A model generated the notes under the pieces. That model did not search any database, had not been told where the DNA came from, and was given only the letters and a program-made list of their open reading frames with translations. Below, one piece after another: positions 29,395-38,632 of a DNA stretch of 64,000 nt. Position 1 is the stretch's first letter, and each line of letters opens with the position of its first letter. The stretch is from an uncultured Lachnospiraceae bacterium (GTDB lineage Bacteria; Bacillota; Clostridia; Lachnospirales; Lachnospiraceae), in NCBI GenBank assembly GCA_947628705.1, contig CANRAZ010000005.1:1-64000 (forward strand). Reading direction: 5' to 3'. Position numbers and translations under genes: made by a program.

Positions 29395-30723
29395 TCATTC
29401 TTCCTTCTGTATGCTTACGACCGTAAGCTCATTTCCTTCAACCCTGAATTTAACCTCAGCTCCTGAAAACCAAAATCCGTAAACCCTCTCGGCGTCATCG
29501 TGGTATGCAGGTCTCGGATCAAACGCAAGAACCTCTTTCAGCACCTCAAGCTTTTCTTTAGGCAGCTTTTCTGCTTCCGTTTCAGGAATATAAACCTCAA
29601 GCGCCGCGGTCGGCGTGCCTTCCGTAAAGCCTGCCGACGCATCAGGGTGCGAGTCGGTATAAGGCAGATACGGTTTTATATCATAGACCGGAGTACCGTC
29701 CAGAAAATCTCCTCCCTGAACATAAAGGACAGGGCCAAGCCCCTCGTCAAATTCTACCTTAAGGAGCTTAACGCTTGAAAGGCCTATCGGATTAGGCCTG
29801 AATGGCGAACGTGTCGCAAAGACGCCCATTCTTGAGTTGCCACCCAGCTTCGGAGGTCTTACCGTAGGCGACCATTCGTCCCTTATGTTCTCCGAAAACT
29901 GCCAAAGAACCCATAAATACGAGAAGCCTTCAAGCCCCCTGACTGCTTCTCTGACGCGGTATCCTTCCTCAAATACTATTTTTCCCACGCTCAGCTTTGA
30001 AAGACCGCTTTGCCTCGGTATTCCAAACTTATCCTCAAAATCGGTTTCAACATGCGCAATCGGCTTTAATTCCGGAGCAGAAGCACTTATTTTCTTTTCT
30101 CCGTTTGCTGCTTTTTCGTCCTCTGCTTTCCTTTCTCCGTTTGTTTCTGCCGTTATCCCTTTTTCCTTAAGGAAGCCGTCAAGTATTGCGGCGGCAATGC
30201 CTGCAAGCCTTGCACACGGACGTTTTTTATAATACTCTCCCGTTCTTTTTTCCGGAACAGGATCATCTCTCTTTTTTTGCAGACCCAGAAGCTCTCTGCA
30301 CACAATCGAGCCGTTCACCGCTTCAAATCTCTTTGCCAGCTCCTGAACATCGGCATAAAGCCGCTTTTTCCGTTCAAAATCTCCTGCCTCGTTATAGCCG
30401 TAAAGGCAGCCAAGCACGATAAACATTCCGCTTACCGTCCCACACACCTCTCTAAGTCTGCCCATTCCGCCTCCGAACGGAGATGCAAGCTTAAGCAGCT
30501 CCTCCTGCGGAATATCGATCAAATCCGAAAAGGAGAGCACGACAGACTGAGTGCAGTTGTAGCCGCTGTTAAAATAATCCGCTGCCTTAACGGCTCTTTC
30601 ATTTGTCCTTATATCCGCATCTTTTATATCTCCGGGATTATCCGTCTCATTGTTTTCTGTCTTAAATTCATCTTTATTTATAAAAAAGTTTTCAGCCTCG
30701 CTCACGCCGTTATCCTCCCTCAT
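29395..30723 (-). CDS. Fusion: N-terminal C_GCAxxG_C_C domain plus C-terminal TrmO-like (tRNA t6A37 methyltransferase, TsaA family) domain
   Basis: N-term YNCTQSVVLSFSD...SPFGGGMGRLREVCGTVSGM; C-term GLEGFSYLWVLWQFSE...RMGVFATRSPFRPNPIGLSSVKLL. Confidence 0.88.
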   Translation of the reverse strand: MREDNGVSEAENFFINKDEFKTENNETDNPGDIKDADIRTNERAVKAADYFNSGYNCTQSVVLSFSDLIDIPQEELLKLASPFGGGMGRLREVCGTVSGMFIVLGCLYGYNEAGDFERKKRLYADVQELAKRFEAVNGSIVCRELLGLQKKRDDPVPEKRTGEYYKKRPCARLAGIAAAILDGFLKEKGITAETNGERKAEDEKAANGEKKISASAPELKPIAHVETDFEDKFGIPRQSGLSKLSVGKIVFEEGYRVREAVRGLEGFSYLWVLWQFSENIRDEWSPTVRPPKLGGNSRMGVFATRSPFRPNPIGLSSVKLLKVEFDEGLGPVLYVQGGDFLDGTPVYDIKPYLPYTDSHPDASAGFTEGTPTAALEVYIPETEAEKLPKEKLEVLKEVLAFDPRPAYHDDAERVYGFWFSGAEVKFRVEGNELTVVSIQKEE

Positions 30724-30813
30724 TCAACTGGTGAACAGTTACACGTGCTGTTTTTATTATAAAATATGCCGGCTCTTTTTTCCACAAAAATATCTTTCTT
30801 TAAATATTAAAGC

Positions 30814-30855
30814 AAAAGAAAAAAGCAGATGCGCCTCAAGAGAAACGCATCTGCT
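30814..30855 (-). terminator. Intrinsic terminator of the repeat-array RNA
   Basis: Perfect 10-bp stem AGCAGATGCG/CGCATCTGCT followed on the minus strand by TTTTTCTTTT. Confidence 0.85.
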
Positions 30856-30883
30856 AAATAACAGTTTCTAAATCATTCATGTA

Positions 30884-31410
30884 ATTGTTGGACCGTACCT
30901 TCCTTTCATAAATTTCAAATCTGACTGACAAAATCTAATGTCCATATCGGTTTGTACTTCTTCACTATTAAATTCTATGATAATAAGTTATCTCCACCTG
31001 TAAAGTCTACCGTTTTCTAAAAGATCGAATCAGATGTTCCGGTTTATAAATTTAAGCTATCTTCGGACCGTACCGCCTTTCATAAACTATTTATATAAAA
31101 AGACCTGTGTCTTAACCGTTCATTGGACTTTACCGCCTATCCGGTAATAATAGAAAATCTTCGCTTTAAACTTAACTTTTCATTGGACCGTACCGCCTTC
31201 TTGAATTATAACCTGGTTTAAACTAAAGTTTTCATCGGACCTTACCGCCTTTTTAATATTTGCTTTCCAGTGTAAATCTCAAGTTCCCATCGGACCTTAC
31301 CGCCTTTCATTAATCTAATCTGGTTAAAGTTATCTAGCCATTGGACTTTACCGCCTTCTTTAAAATTAGGTTTGAGTTAAAATCTAATCAGCCATTGGAC
31401 CTTACCTTCC
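30884..31410 (-). repeat. Array of ~10 degenerate 51-60 nt repeats with conserved AAAGGCGGTAAGGTCCAATG motif
   Basis: GGAC core at plus positions 30890, 31065, 31125, 31185, 31237, 31292, 31343, 31397; spacings 60, 60, 52, 55, 51, 54, plus a 175-nt stretch holding two decayed copies. Confidence 0.85.
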
Positions 31411-31474
31411 TTTGCTTAATGTTCAAGAGATTTCTTCTTTTTATCTCTTCAGTGTCTGTCTTGTTGTTGAGTAA

Positions 31475-31503
31475 ACTATATCATCTCTACGTTTATTTGT
31501 CAA
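31475..31503 (-). promoter_or_regulatory. Consensus promoter of the repeat-array RNA
   Basis: Minus strand TTGACA-N17-TATAGT (-35 at 31498-31503, -10 at 31475-31480). Confidence 0.8.
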
Positions 31504-31755
31504 GCACTTTTTTTAAATTTTTTCAACTTTTTTTCTCTTGGTATAATTGTATAAAATAATCTGACAATTTATATTGAGCCATACTAAGCGTCAAAACGCC
31601 CTTTCCGCTTACTCCTGTACCGATTTTTGCCAATCCCACGGGCGATACTCACAGGACTGACAGACTAAAGGTACGGCTTGCATCCGCGCACTGTCAGCTG
31701 TTCCTGACAACCGTCGCAGGAGGCGCAAACTAAAAGCACTGTGGCTTTCTCTCCT

Positions 31756-32421
31756 TTAATTGATCTCCCACACGACCGTCACGGTATCAGTAACCTCAAT
31801 ATCGTCAGGCTCAATATCCATATCAAAGCCTGCGGCTCTTGAGTCCAATGCGACCGGCGCTGCATATGCCCTGCTCATAGGTCTGACTTCAAAATCAATC
31901 TCCGCCCATGAATAGTCAATGCTTTTAATCTCTCCGAGCTTGACCTCTGCGGATTCTGCTAAAACATATGCCTTTGCTTTTGCGTCCTTTACAGCCCTTC
32001 CAAGAAGCTCATTTTTAACAGCCTCCCTGTCCTTAACAGTGTAACTGATGCAGAATTCAGGGTTGAGCGGACAGCCGGCAAGCGCATAAAGCACCTTTCC
32101 AAGCCGTTCATTGTCAGAATCAAACTCCAGCTTCATGCAATGTCTGAACTTATAGCCTGCAAACCGCTGCTTGTAAACCTCTTTTTCCTTGAAGCTTTCA
32201 TATTCAGTATCGACATCAAAGCTTACCGTTTTCAAATCGCAGCGTTCAAAACCGAACGGAGCTAAAATATCCTTAAGCTGTTCCGTCTGCTGCGACGAAC
32301 TGCGAAGCGTTTCACCGTAATCACGGTAAGTCCCCTCAAGCGTAAGCATAATGCGCGTCACGTCAGGTTTTGCTTTAATCTGTCCTTTTCCTTTAACTCT
32401 TATTATTCTTCCGTCTTCCAT
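31756..32421 (-). CDS. SIMPL domain-containing protein (DUF541)
   Basis: IRVKGKGQIKAKPDVTRIMLTLEGTYRDY, DAKAKAYVLAESAEVKLGEIKSI. Confidence 0.87.
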   Translation of the reverse strand: MEDGRIIRVKGKGQIKAKPDVTRIMLTLEGTYRDYGETLRSSSQQTEQLKDILAPFGFERCDLKTVSFDVDTEYESFKEKEVYKQRFAGYKFRHCMKLEFDSDNERLGKVLYALAGCPLNPEFCISYTVKDREAVKNELLGRAVKDAKAKAYVLAESAEVKLGEIKSIDYSWAEIDFEVRPMSRAYAAPVALDSRAAGFDMDIEPDDIEVTDTVTVVWEIN

Positions 32422-32544
32422 AAATCTGCCAAGTCCCCTTTTACATTCATTTTATTAATTCCTGTCTGTTGCAGCTTTGCCTTTTTTGGTTTTCGCGGCT
32501 TTGGCATCGCTTTACCGCTTTCCCTAAGTACCAATGCCCCTCTG

Positions 32545-34032
32545 TTATTTTCTTTCCGTAATTCTGCCTTCCTTATCAAAATCCGCATTGATTGAGTATC
32601 CTCTCAGGCTTTCAAGGATCCTCTCTCCTGCTTCCTCTCCGCCGACATAGGCTGTGCGGCAGCCGCTTTGAACCGCCGGATAGAAAACAAGCTCCATTGA
32701 ATTGTCATCATTCACGGTTACTCCCAAAAGTCCCGTGTCGATATCCTTTTTATTGAACCAGAAATTCCCAAGATTATAAACGATTGGCACGCCCTTGTAA
32801 AACTCTATTCCCTGAAGACAATGCGCATGCGTTCCGACAATTAAATCTGCGCCTGCATCAATATACCGGTACGCCGTTTCAGGCTGAACATCCTCCAGCT
32901 CATGGCTGTACTCGGCTCCCCAGTGCAGATTTGCAATTACAATATCAGCATTTTTCTTTGCCTCTTTTATCACCTCAATAAAAGCCTCAGGGTCGTAGCA
33001 CCTGAGAACTCCCGGCGAGCTTTCTCCTGCTTCAGGAGTCAGGATATTTTTTTCAGCTCTCGTGGCGGCGACATATGCAATTTTTTTACCTTCAATTATG
33101 TAATAAACAGGCCGTGAAGCCTCCTCAATGTTTTTACCGGCTCCCATATACTCGATTTCTGCATTTTTAAGCGTTTCCAGAGTATCTAAAAACGCCTGCT
33201 CCCCGTAATCGTAGACATGATTATTTGCAAGGTCTACTATATCGGTTCCGAGCTCGTCATAAAGCCCTACGTTCGACGGATTTCCTCTGAACGTCCACGT
33301 TTTGCCCTCCAGCGGTTTTCCGCCGTTTGAAAAGCAGAATTCATTGTTGAGCATAGAAATGTCCGCCTTTTTCATCTTGTCAATCAAAAAGCCGTCGATG
33401 CAGTCCTTAATTCCGTTTTCAGCGCTCTTACAGTAATCCATGACGGCCCAGTTGTCGGCAAAGCTGATATCTCCGCCAAAGGTAAGCTGGATTCCGTCCT
33501 CTCCGTTTGAGTTCATAATATAAATATTATTGTCCTCATAAGCTCTTCCGCTGTAAAGGTCGTCAGTCACCTTTTCGGTCATGCCCGTAAGCTCGTACCA
33601 CTTTTCAGCCGAATAGCCGTTCGTGCTTACTTCCCGATAGATTTTTTCCAATAAAGCGCCGCCGTCACCGTCAGTTTCCGCACACCACTCAAAGAATTCC
33701 GAATCAGCTTCAAACGGGCAGTCTACATTTTCAAAACAATCCGCCAAATCCTCTGCACTGACCTTCGGTTCTTCCGGCGACTGACTGTTCCCTAAACCGT
33801 TGCCGTCGCCCAAGCTATTGTCTCCGCCGGTGCCGGATTGATTGCCGGATTGAATTTCAGACTCATTTTCATTCCCTGCGCTGCCGTTCGCATTATTATT
33901 TTCTACAGTAGTAGACCCATTGTTATGCCCATTACCGACAGCATCGTTTTTTCCACAGCCCATAATAAGGACTGCCATTACCGTGACCGCAAGAAAAACC
34001 TTTGTCTTTTTCAAATTAATCCTTCCTCTCAC
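32545..34032 (-). CDS. CapA-family lipoprotein (PGA synthesis/metallophosphatase-like)
   Basis: Lipobox AVLIMGCGK; LTFGGDISFADN, DIVIANLHWGAEYS, GADLIVGTHAHCLQGIEFYKGVPIVYNLGNFWF; start is probably the internal TTG (LKKTKV). Confidence 0.86.
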   Translation of the reverse strand: MRGRINLKKTKVFLAVTVMAVLIMGCGKNDAVGNGHNNGSTTVENNNANGSAGNENESEIQSGNQSGTGGDNSLGDGNGLGNSQSPEEPKVSAEDLADCFENVDCPFEADSEFFEWCAETDGDGGALLEKIYREVSTNGYSAEKWYELTGMTEKVTDDLYSGRAYEDNNIYIMNSNGEDGIQLTFGGDISFADNWAVMDYCKSAENGIKDCIDGFLIDKMKKADISMLNNEFCFSNGGKPLEGKTWTFRGNPSNVGLYDELGTDIVDLANNHVYDYGEQAFLDTLETLKNAEIEYMGAGKNIEEASRPVYYIIEGKKIAYVAATRAEKNILTPEAGESSPGVLRCYDPEAFIEVIKEAKKNADIVIANLHWGAEYSHELEDVQPETAYRYIDAGADLIVGTHAHCLQGIEFYKGVPIVYNLGNFWFNKKDIDTGLLGVTVNDDNSMELVFYPAVQSGCRTAYVGGEEAGERILESLRGYSINADFDKEGRITERK

Positions 34033-34172
34033 AGAATCAGTTTAAACGGAAACGTTTCCCCTCTTGCAGAATCAGCTTAAACAGAGACGTTTCCCCTCTC
34101 TTGCAGAATCAACTCAAACGGAAACGCTTCCCCTCTTGCAGAATCAGCTTAAACAGAGACGCTTCCCCTCTC
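34032..34172. repeat. Intergenic tandem repeat (4 units of ~35-37 bp)
   Basis: CAGAATCAG(C/T)TTAAACRGARACGYTTCCCCTCTTG starting at 34032, 34067, 34104, 34139; units 1/3 and 2/4 resemble each other. Confidence 0.85.
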
Positions 34173-35099
34173 GCATCTGTTTCCCCATGAATCTATTATC
34201 TTACCGTTCTGATAAACGCAGATTATTTCGCAATTGTTCGAGCAGCGTCCGCAGGACGCTTCTCCTGCCCTAAAATCCATATTTTCAATTGCAAAATCAA
34301 ACTTCCTTCTTCCGGAGCTTTTCCTTGCAAGCACTGCAATTCCAATTGCGCCCATAAGGTGTCCGTTATCATCTACCGTCACCTTGCACCCAAGCGCATT
34401 TTCAAAGGCGGCAACGACGCCCTTATTTTTGCTGACGCCTCCCTGAAAAACAACAGGCGAAACTATCCTCTTACCTTTTCCGACGTTGTTCAGGTAGTTC
34501 GACACGACAGCCTGACACACGCCTGCAAGGATATCCTCTTTGGAATGCCCCATCTGAATTTTATGTACAAGGTCTGATTCGGCAAAAACCGTACATCTCG
34601 CAGCAATAGGCGTCGGATGCTTTGAGCGGAGCGCATAATCTCCGATATCCTCGATCTCGATTCCCAGACGCTTTGCCTGACTGGAAAGGAAAGCTCCTGT
34701 TCCTGCCGCACAGAGCGTATTCATCGCATAGTCCACAGCAACGCCGTTTTCAACAAGTATAACCTTTGAGTCCTGTCCCCCGATTTCAAGTATCGTCCTG
34801 ACGTCAGGATAAAAGGAGGTCGTTCCGACCGCATGCGCTGTGATCTCGTTTTTAACTATTGTCGCGCCGGTAATGGCTCCCACAAGCTTTCTTGCGCTGC
34901 CTGTCGTGCCTGTTCCGACAATCTGATATTCTTTTTTATCAAACTGTGCTTCCAAAAGTCCGATCAGCTTTTTAACAGCCCCTATCGGATCTCCCTCTGT
35001 CCAGATATATTCACTGCAAAGCAGCCTGTTGTCCTCATCTAATATAACACCCTTCGTGGAGATCGAACCCACGTCTATTCCTAAAAATGCGTCCTTCAT
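34149..35099 (-). CDS. Acyl-CoA dehydratase activase (BadF/BcrA/HgdC ATPase family)
   Basis: MKDAFLGIDVGSISTKGVILDE, ILEIGGQDSKVILVENG, CAAGTGAFLSSQAKRL. Confidence 0.93.
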   Translation of the reverse strand: MKDAFLGIDVGSISTKGVILDEDNRLLCSEYIWTEGDPIGAVKKLIGLLEAQFDKKEYQIVGTGTTGSARKLVGAITGATIVKNEITAHAVGTTSFYPDVRTILEIGGQDSKVILVENGVAVDYAMNTLCAAGTGAFLSSQAKRLGIEIEDIGDYALRSKHPTPIAARCTVFAESDLVHKIQMGHSKEDILAGVCQAVVSNYLNNVGKGKRIVSPVVFQGGVSKNKGVVAAFENALGCKVTVDDNGHLMGAIGIAVLARKSSGRRKFDFAIENMDFRAGEASCGRCSNNCEIICVYQNGKIIDSWGNRCERGSVSV

Positions 35100-36173
35100 T
35101 TAAACAATAACCTTCTTTCTCATCGCAATCATATCGTAAAACGCCTCCAATCTCGTCATAAGACCGACGTCGCTTGTCTGTGCGTCAAAGGTAAGATAGA
35201 GAATCGGTATCTTATAATCGTTCCCAATATTCTGAAGCACCGGCATAATATCAATTTCAGGAGTGCAGTTTGCGGATTTGATATGCACGATTCCGTCAAA
35301 TCCTTTTTCGGCGTAGGTTTTTGCGCTCCATATATTCGCCGTGGAGGTCGGTCCCATTTCATAGCGGCAGTACTCCTGTATCTTTACGTTAAGATTGGTT
35401 TCACCCGGATAGTGGATCACACGGTTTGTAGCCGTCATCCATCTGTGAACCTCAACTCCCATATCGGCAAGCTTCTGTTCAGTTTCAAGATTTGAAAAGG
35501 CGTCCATTGCAGTATAAAACTCACCTATTACGCCGACACGGAGCGGTTTTAGAGGTTTGTCCAAGGGTATTCTAGACATTGCGTCCTTCGCCCTTCTGTA
35601 GCCTTCTTCGATATCCGACTTTGAGCCTGCGGCATACATATCCCTGAGAAACGCCTTGTAGGCGTGCTGATAGGCCTTTCTGTCCTGCGCAAAGCCGTAA
35701 TTTTTGTAGTATTCTCCGGTAATCTCGTCGAGATAATCTCCCATCTTGATGGCTTCCATTCCTGCGACCGCAAACTTGGCAAAGCTCATTTTAGGGTTTA
35801 TGCGCTTCAACCCCCTTATGTAGTCCTTTTTCCTGCCTGTGTCAAAGTCCGAAAAGTTTATGCAGTCGAATTTATAGCCCAAATCCCTTAAAATCTGTTC
35901 CTGAAGCTCACCATAGTATCCAAGCTTGCACAGTCCGAAAATCATTATCAGCGTGTCTGCGCCGGCTTCGAGCGCTTCTATCATGCTTCCAAGCGTAGTC
36001 TTAAACGGAGTACAGACAAAATCAGGGCTGTACTTCGCTCCGATTTCAAGCGTGTGCTGCGTAAGAGGCGGCTGAAGAAGATACTTCACGTCAAGCCCCT
36101 TTTCAAGAATATACCTGAACGTGCAATTATATTCCGCATATCTCGGAAGCGCAACCGTTTTTATAAAATCCAT
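35100..36173 (-). CDS. 2-hydroxyacyl-CoA dehydratase-related protein
   Basis: Operonic with the activase; DFVCTPFKTTLGSMIEALEAGADTLIM, ILYLTFDAQTSDVGLMTRLEAF. Confidence 0.85.
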   Translation of the reverse strand: MDFIKTVALPRYAEYNCTFRYILEKGLDVKYLLQPPLTQHTLEIGAKYSPDFVCTPFKTTLGSMIEALEAGADTLIMIFGLCKLGYYGELQEQILRDLGYKFDCINFSDFDTGRKKDYIRGLKRINPKMSFAKFAVAGMEAIKMGDYLDEITGEYYKNYGFAQDRKAYQHAYKAFLRDMYAAGSKSDIEEGYRRAKDAMSRIPLDKPLKPLRVGVIGEFYTAMDAFSNLETEQKLADMGVEVHRWMTATNRVIHYPGETNLNVKIQEYCRYEMGPTSTANIWSAKTYAEKGFDGIVHIKSANCTPEIDIMPVLQNIGNDYKIPILYLTFDAQTSDVGLMTRLEAFYDMIAMRKKVIV

Positions 36174-37096
36174 TACAACGCCCCCTTTTTAAAACGTATT
36201 ATATCCAAAAAGCTTTCAAGCCTTGTCTCAAGTCCTGCCGTTCCGCTCTGTCCGTCGACCACAAGGTTCAGCATCGGCATATCTCCGACCCTCCGCAGTA
36301 TCAGTTCATTTACCATTGCGTCCTGTCCGCATGGGAAGGTACTCAGCAATATGATTCCGTCGACCCTGTCCTCATAAGAAAGTATTCCGCTCATGATTTC
36401 CTGATTCACCGTCCACTTACAGGTAGATGAAAGTTCAAGACTTTTCTTAAACGCCGAATCTCTGTCAACAACATCCGCTCTTATCGGAACGGCTCCGCTC
36501 TTTTTCAAATACTCGGTTATCGGCTTTCCAACAAAGTTGTCTTCAATTACATAGCTGTGCGCCGCAATTAAAATCTTCAGACCGTTTCTTTTCAAACGTT
36601 CAGACTGCTTCTGCAAAAGCTCCTTCTGCCTTTCCTCGTCCGCCTTGACCGCAGTCTTATAGGCAGCCTTTACCCGTTTTGTCGGAAGGTCAAGCGTCTT
36701 TGCCAGCTCCAGCACGGACTCTTTTTCAGAGACGCTCTTCCATTCATCAACACTGTAGGTAAGAAACTTCTGTCCGCTGCCCCGAAACATATTTACCGCC
36801 ATGTCATAAAGCGCCATAAAACGCACGCAAAGCTCTCTGCTTTTTCCGTAGTTCCTTATTCTTGGTATAAAGATGTAATCGCAACGGCCCACAAGCGACG
36901 AGACATGTCCGAAAAAAAGCTTCTGCGCAAGACAGCCCTCATCTACCGTAAGCGCAGAGCCGATATCCGCCGTTTCCTGAGTCGTAGGCTCGCTCACGAT
37001 AACTTTAAATCCAAGTTCTTTAAAAAGGGTTTTCCAAACGGTTCTGTATCTGAAATACAAAAGCCCTCTGGGTATGCCCACAGTAATCTGTTCCAT
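36173..37096 (-). CDS. Acyl-CoA dehydratase activase-related protein (DUF2229-like)
   Basis: ITVGIPRGLLYFRYRTVWKTLFKELGFKVIVSEPTTQETADIG, STFPCGQDAMVNELILRR; 1-bp overlap with next gene. Confidence 0.86.
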   Translation of the reverse strand: MEQITVGIPRGLLYFRYRTVWKTLFKELGFKVIVSEPTTQETADIGSALTVDEGCLAQKLFFGHVSSLVGRCDYIFIPRIRNYGKSRELCVRFMALYDMAVNMFRGSGQKFLTYSVDEWKSVSEKESVLELAKTLDLPTKRVKAAYKTAVKADEERQKELLQKQSERLKRNGLKILIAAHSYVIEDNFVGKPITEYLKKSGAVPIRADVVDRDSAFKKSLELSSTCKWTVNQEIMSGILSYEDRVDGIILLSTFPCGQDAMVNELILRRVGDMPMLNLVVDGQSGTAGLETRLESFLDIIRFKKGAL

Positions 37097-37171
37097 ACGG
37101 TAATTCCCAGCCTTTCAGGTTTCCCTTTAGTATTTTTATTCAGTCTTTTTATACTGAATATGCATAAAAAC

Positions 37172-38092
37172 TTACAGCCCCTCATAGTCAAACGGAGGAA
37201 TAAAGCTTTCGTCAGCCACGTCTTCCTCCTGAATGAACGCATTTTCCGCTCCAAGCTCCAAGGCATAATCTATCAAAGCATCATATTCACGCCTGTCTGT
37301 TTTTACGGAAAGCTCCGGAAAGCCGCCCTCCTCAACAAAGGATTTCAGAGGCGTGAACTGACTCATGATACTTATATACACCTTATCGCCGTAAGTTTCA
37401 AGCAGGAAGGCTATAATTTTTCTTGATTCCTCAACAAAATTTGGAAGAACAAGGTGCCTTATCAGCACTCCCTTCTTCATCATTCCTCTTTCGTCAAGCT
37501 GCGCCTCGCCCGTCTGACGGTACATTTCGGCAATCGCCGCCTTTGCAGCCTCCGGATAATCCTCTGCCGCCGAATACTTATATGCTGTTTCCGCAGACAT
37601 GTACTTAAAATCCGGAAGATAAACGTCGACAAGCCCTTCAAGAAGCTTAAGCGACCGAACCCTTTCATAGCCTCCCGTGTTATAAACAACCGTAAGACCG
37701 AGTCCCTGCGTTTTCGCCTCTCTAAGCGCTGCCGCAATGTGAGGGATAAAGTGCGTCGGAGTAACAAGATTGATGTTCTCCGCTCCCTTTTCCTTTAGTT
37801 CGAAAAAAATCTCAACAAGCCGTGTAAGGCTGATTTCCTTTGCAGTTTCACAGCGTGATATGCTTATATTCTGACAGTACACGCATTTCAGGCTGCATCC
37901 GGAGAAAAACACCGTCCCGGAACCTCCCTCTCCCGATATGCAGGGCTCCTCCCACGGATGCAGGGCTGCTCTGGCTGCCGTCAGTCCGGCATCACAGCCG
38001 CACACGCCCCTTTCACCCTTTAATCTGTTTACTCCGCACATACGGGGACAGAGGGTGCAATGCTCATAAAGTTTTTTTAAATTAAAATCCAT
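37172..38092 (-). CDS. Radical SAM protein (pyruvate formate-lyase-activating-enzyme-like)
   Basis: CTLCPRMCGVNRLKGERGVCGC and CSLKCVYCQNISIS CxxxCxxC motif. Confidence 0.9.
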   Translation of the reverse strand: MDFNLKKLYEHCTLCPRMCGVNRLKGERGVCGCDAGLTAARAALHPWEEPCISGEGGSGTVFFSGCSLKCVYCQNISISRCETAKEISLTRLVEIFFELKEKGAENINLVTPTHFIPHIAAALREAKTQGLGLTVVYNTGGYERVRSLKLLEGLVDVYLPDFKYMSAETAYKYSAAEDYPEAAKAAIAEMYRQTGEAQLDERGMMKKGVLIRHLVLPNFVEESRKIIAFLLETYGDKVYISIMSQFTPLKSFVEEGGFPELSVKTDRREYDALIDYALELGAENAFIQEEDVADESFIPPFDYEGL

Positions 38093-38120
38093 TGAAATTT
38101 TCAGGCTTTCTCTGACCGAA

Positions 38121-38624
38121 TTACTGTATCTGTGAAATGAGGTTTACCATCTCAATTGCCGACAGAGCGCAGTCATATCCCTTGTTTCCTGCCTTGCTTC
38201 CTGCCCTTGCTATCGCCTGTTCAATATTTTCGGTCGTTATTACGCCGAAAAGTACAGGAACTCCCGTTGCAAGTCCCACCTGGGCAATTCCCTTGGAAAC
38301 CTCATTGCAGACATAATCGTAGTGAGAGGTATCTCCCCTTATTACCGCACCGACGCAGATAACCGCATCGTACTTTCCCGTTTCCGCCATTTTCTTTGCA
38401 ATGACAGGGATTTCAAATGCTCCCGGAACCCATGCTGCCGTAATATTGTTCTCGTTTACCCCGTGACGTACAAGTCCGTCAACAGCTCCTGAAAGCAGCT
38501 TGTTTACGATAATCTCATTAAATCTGGAAGCAACGATTCCAACCTTCATTCCCTCCTTGGCAACGACCTTTCCCTCAAGACAATTGATTTCTTTCATATT
38601 TTCCTCCTTTACGTGCCGCAGCAC
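38121..38624 (-). CDS. ribH: 6,7-dimethyl-8-ribityllumazine synthase
   Basis: [48 protein letters not shown]. Confidence 0.97.
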   Translation of the reverse strand: MLRHVKEENMKEINCLEGKVVAKEGMKVGIVASRFNEIIVNKLLSGAVDGLVRHGVNENNITAAWVPGAFEIPVIAKKMAETGKYDAVICVGAVIRGDTSHYDYVCNEVSKGIAQVGLATGVPVLFGVITTENIEQAIARAGSKAGNKGYDCALSAIEMVNLISQIQ

Positions 38625-38632
38625 GGTTTTAA

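Larger units (their letters stand above)
30814..31468 (-). ncRNA. Putative ~650 nt repeat-array RNA with tandem mini-ORFs
   Basis: Bounded by a consensus promoter and an intrinsic terminator on the same strand, no long ORF, filled with degenerate ~55-nt repeats. Confidence 0.65.

Noticed and set aside
30884-31410. CRISPR array
   Set aside because: Repeats are too degenerate (GGTAAGGTCC/GGTAAAGTCC/GGTACGGTCC), conserved parts are only ~20 nt, unit lengths vary 51-60 nt, variable parts share residual similarity, and no cas genes are present.
30884-31410. Remnant of a coding tandem repeat
   Set aside because: Spacings (60, 60, 52, 55, 51, 54) are not consistently multiples of three and every frame is stop-rich.
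32403-32588. 61-aa ORF between the SIMPL and CapA genes
   Set aside because: Overlaps both neighbours; basic low-complexity translation with no support.
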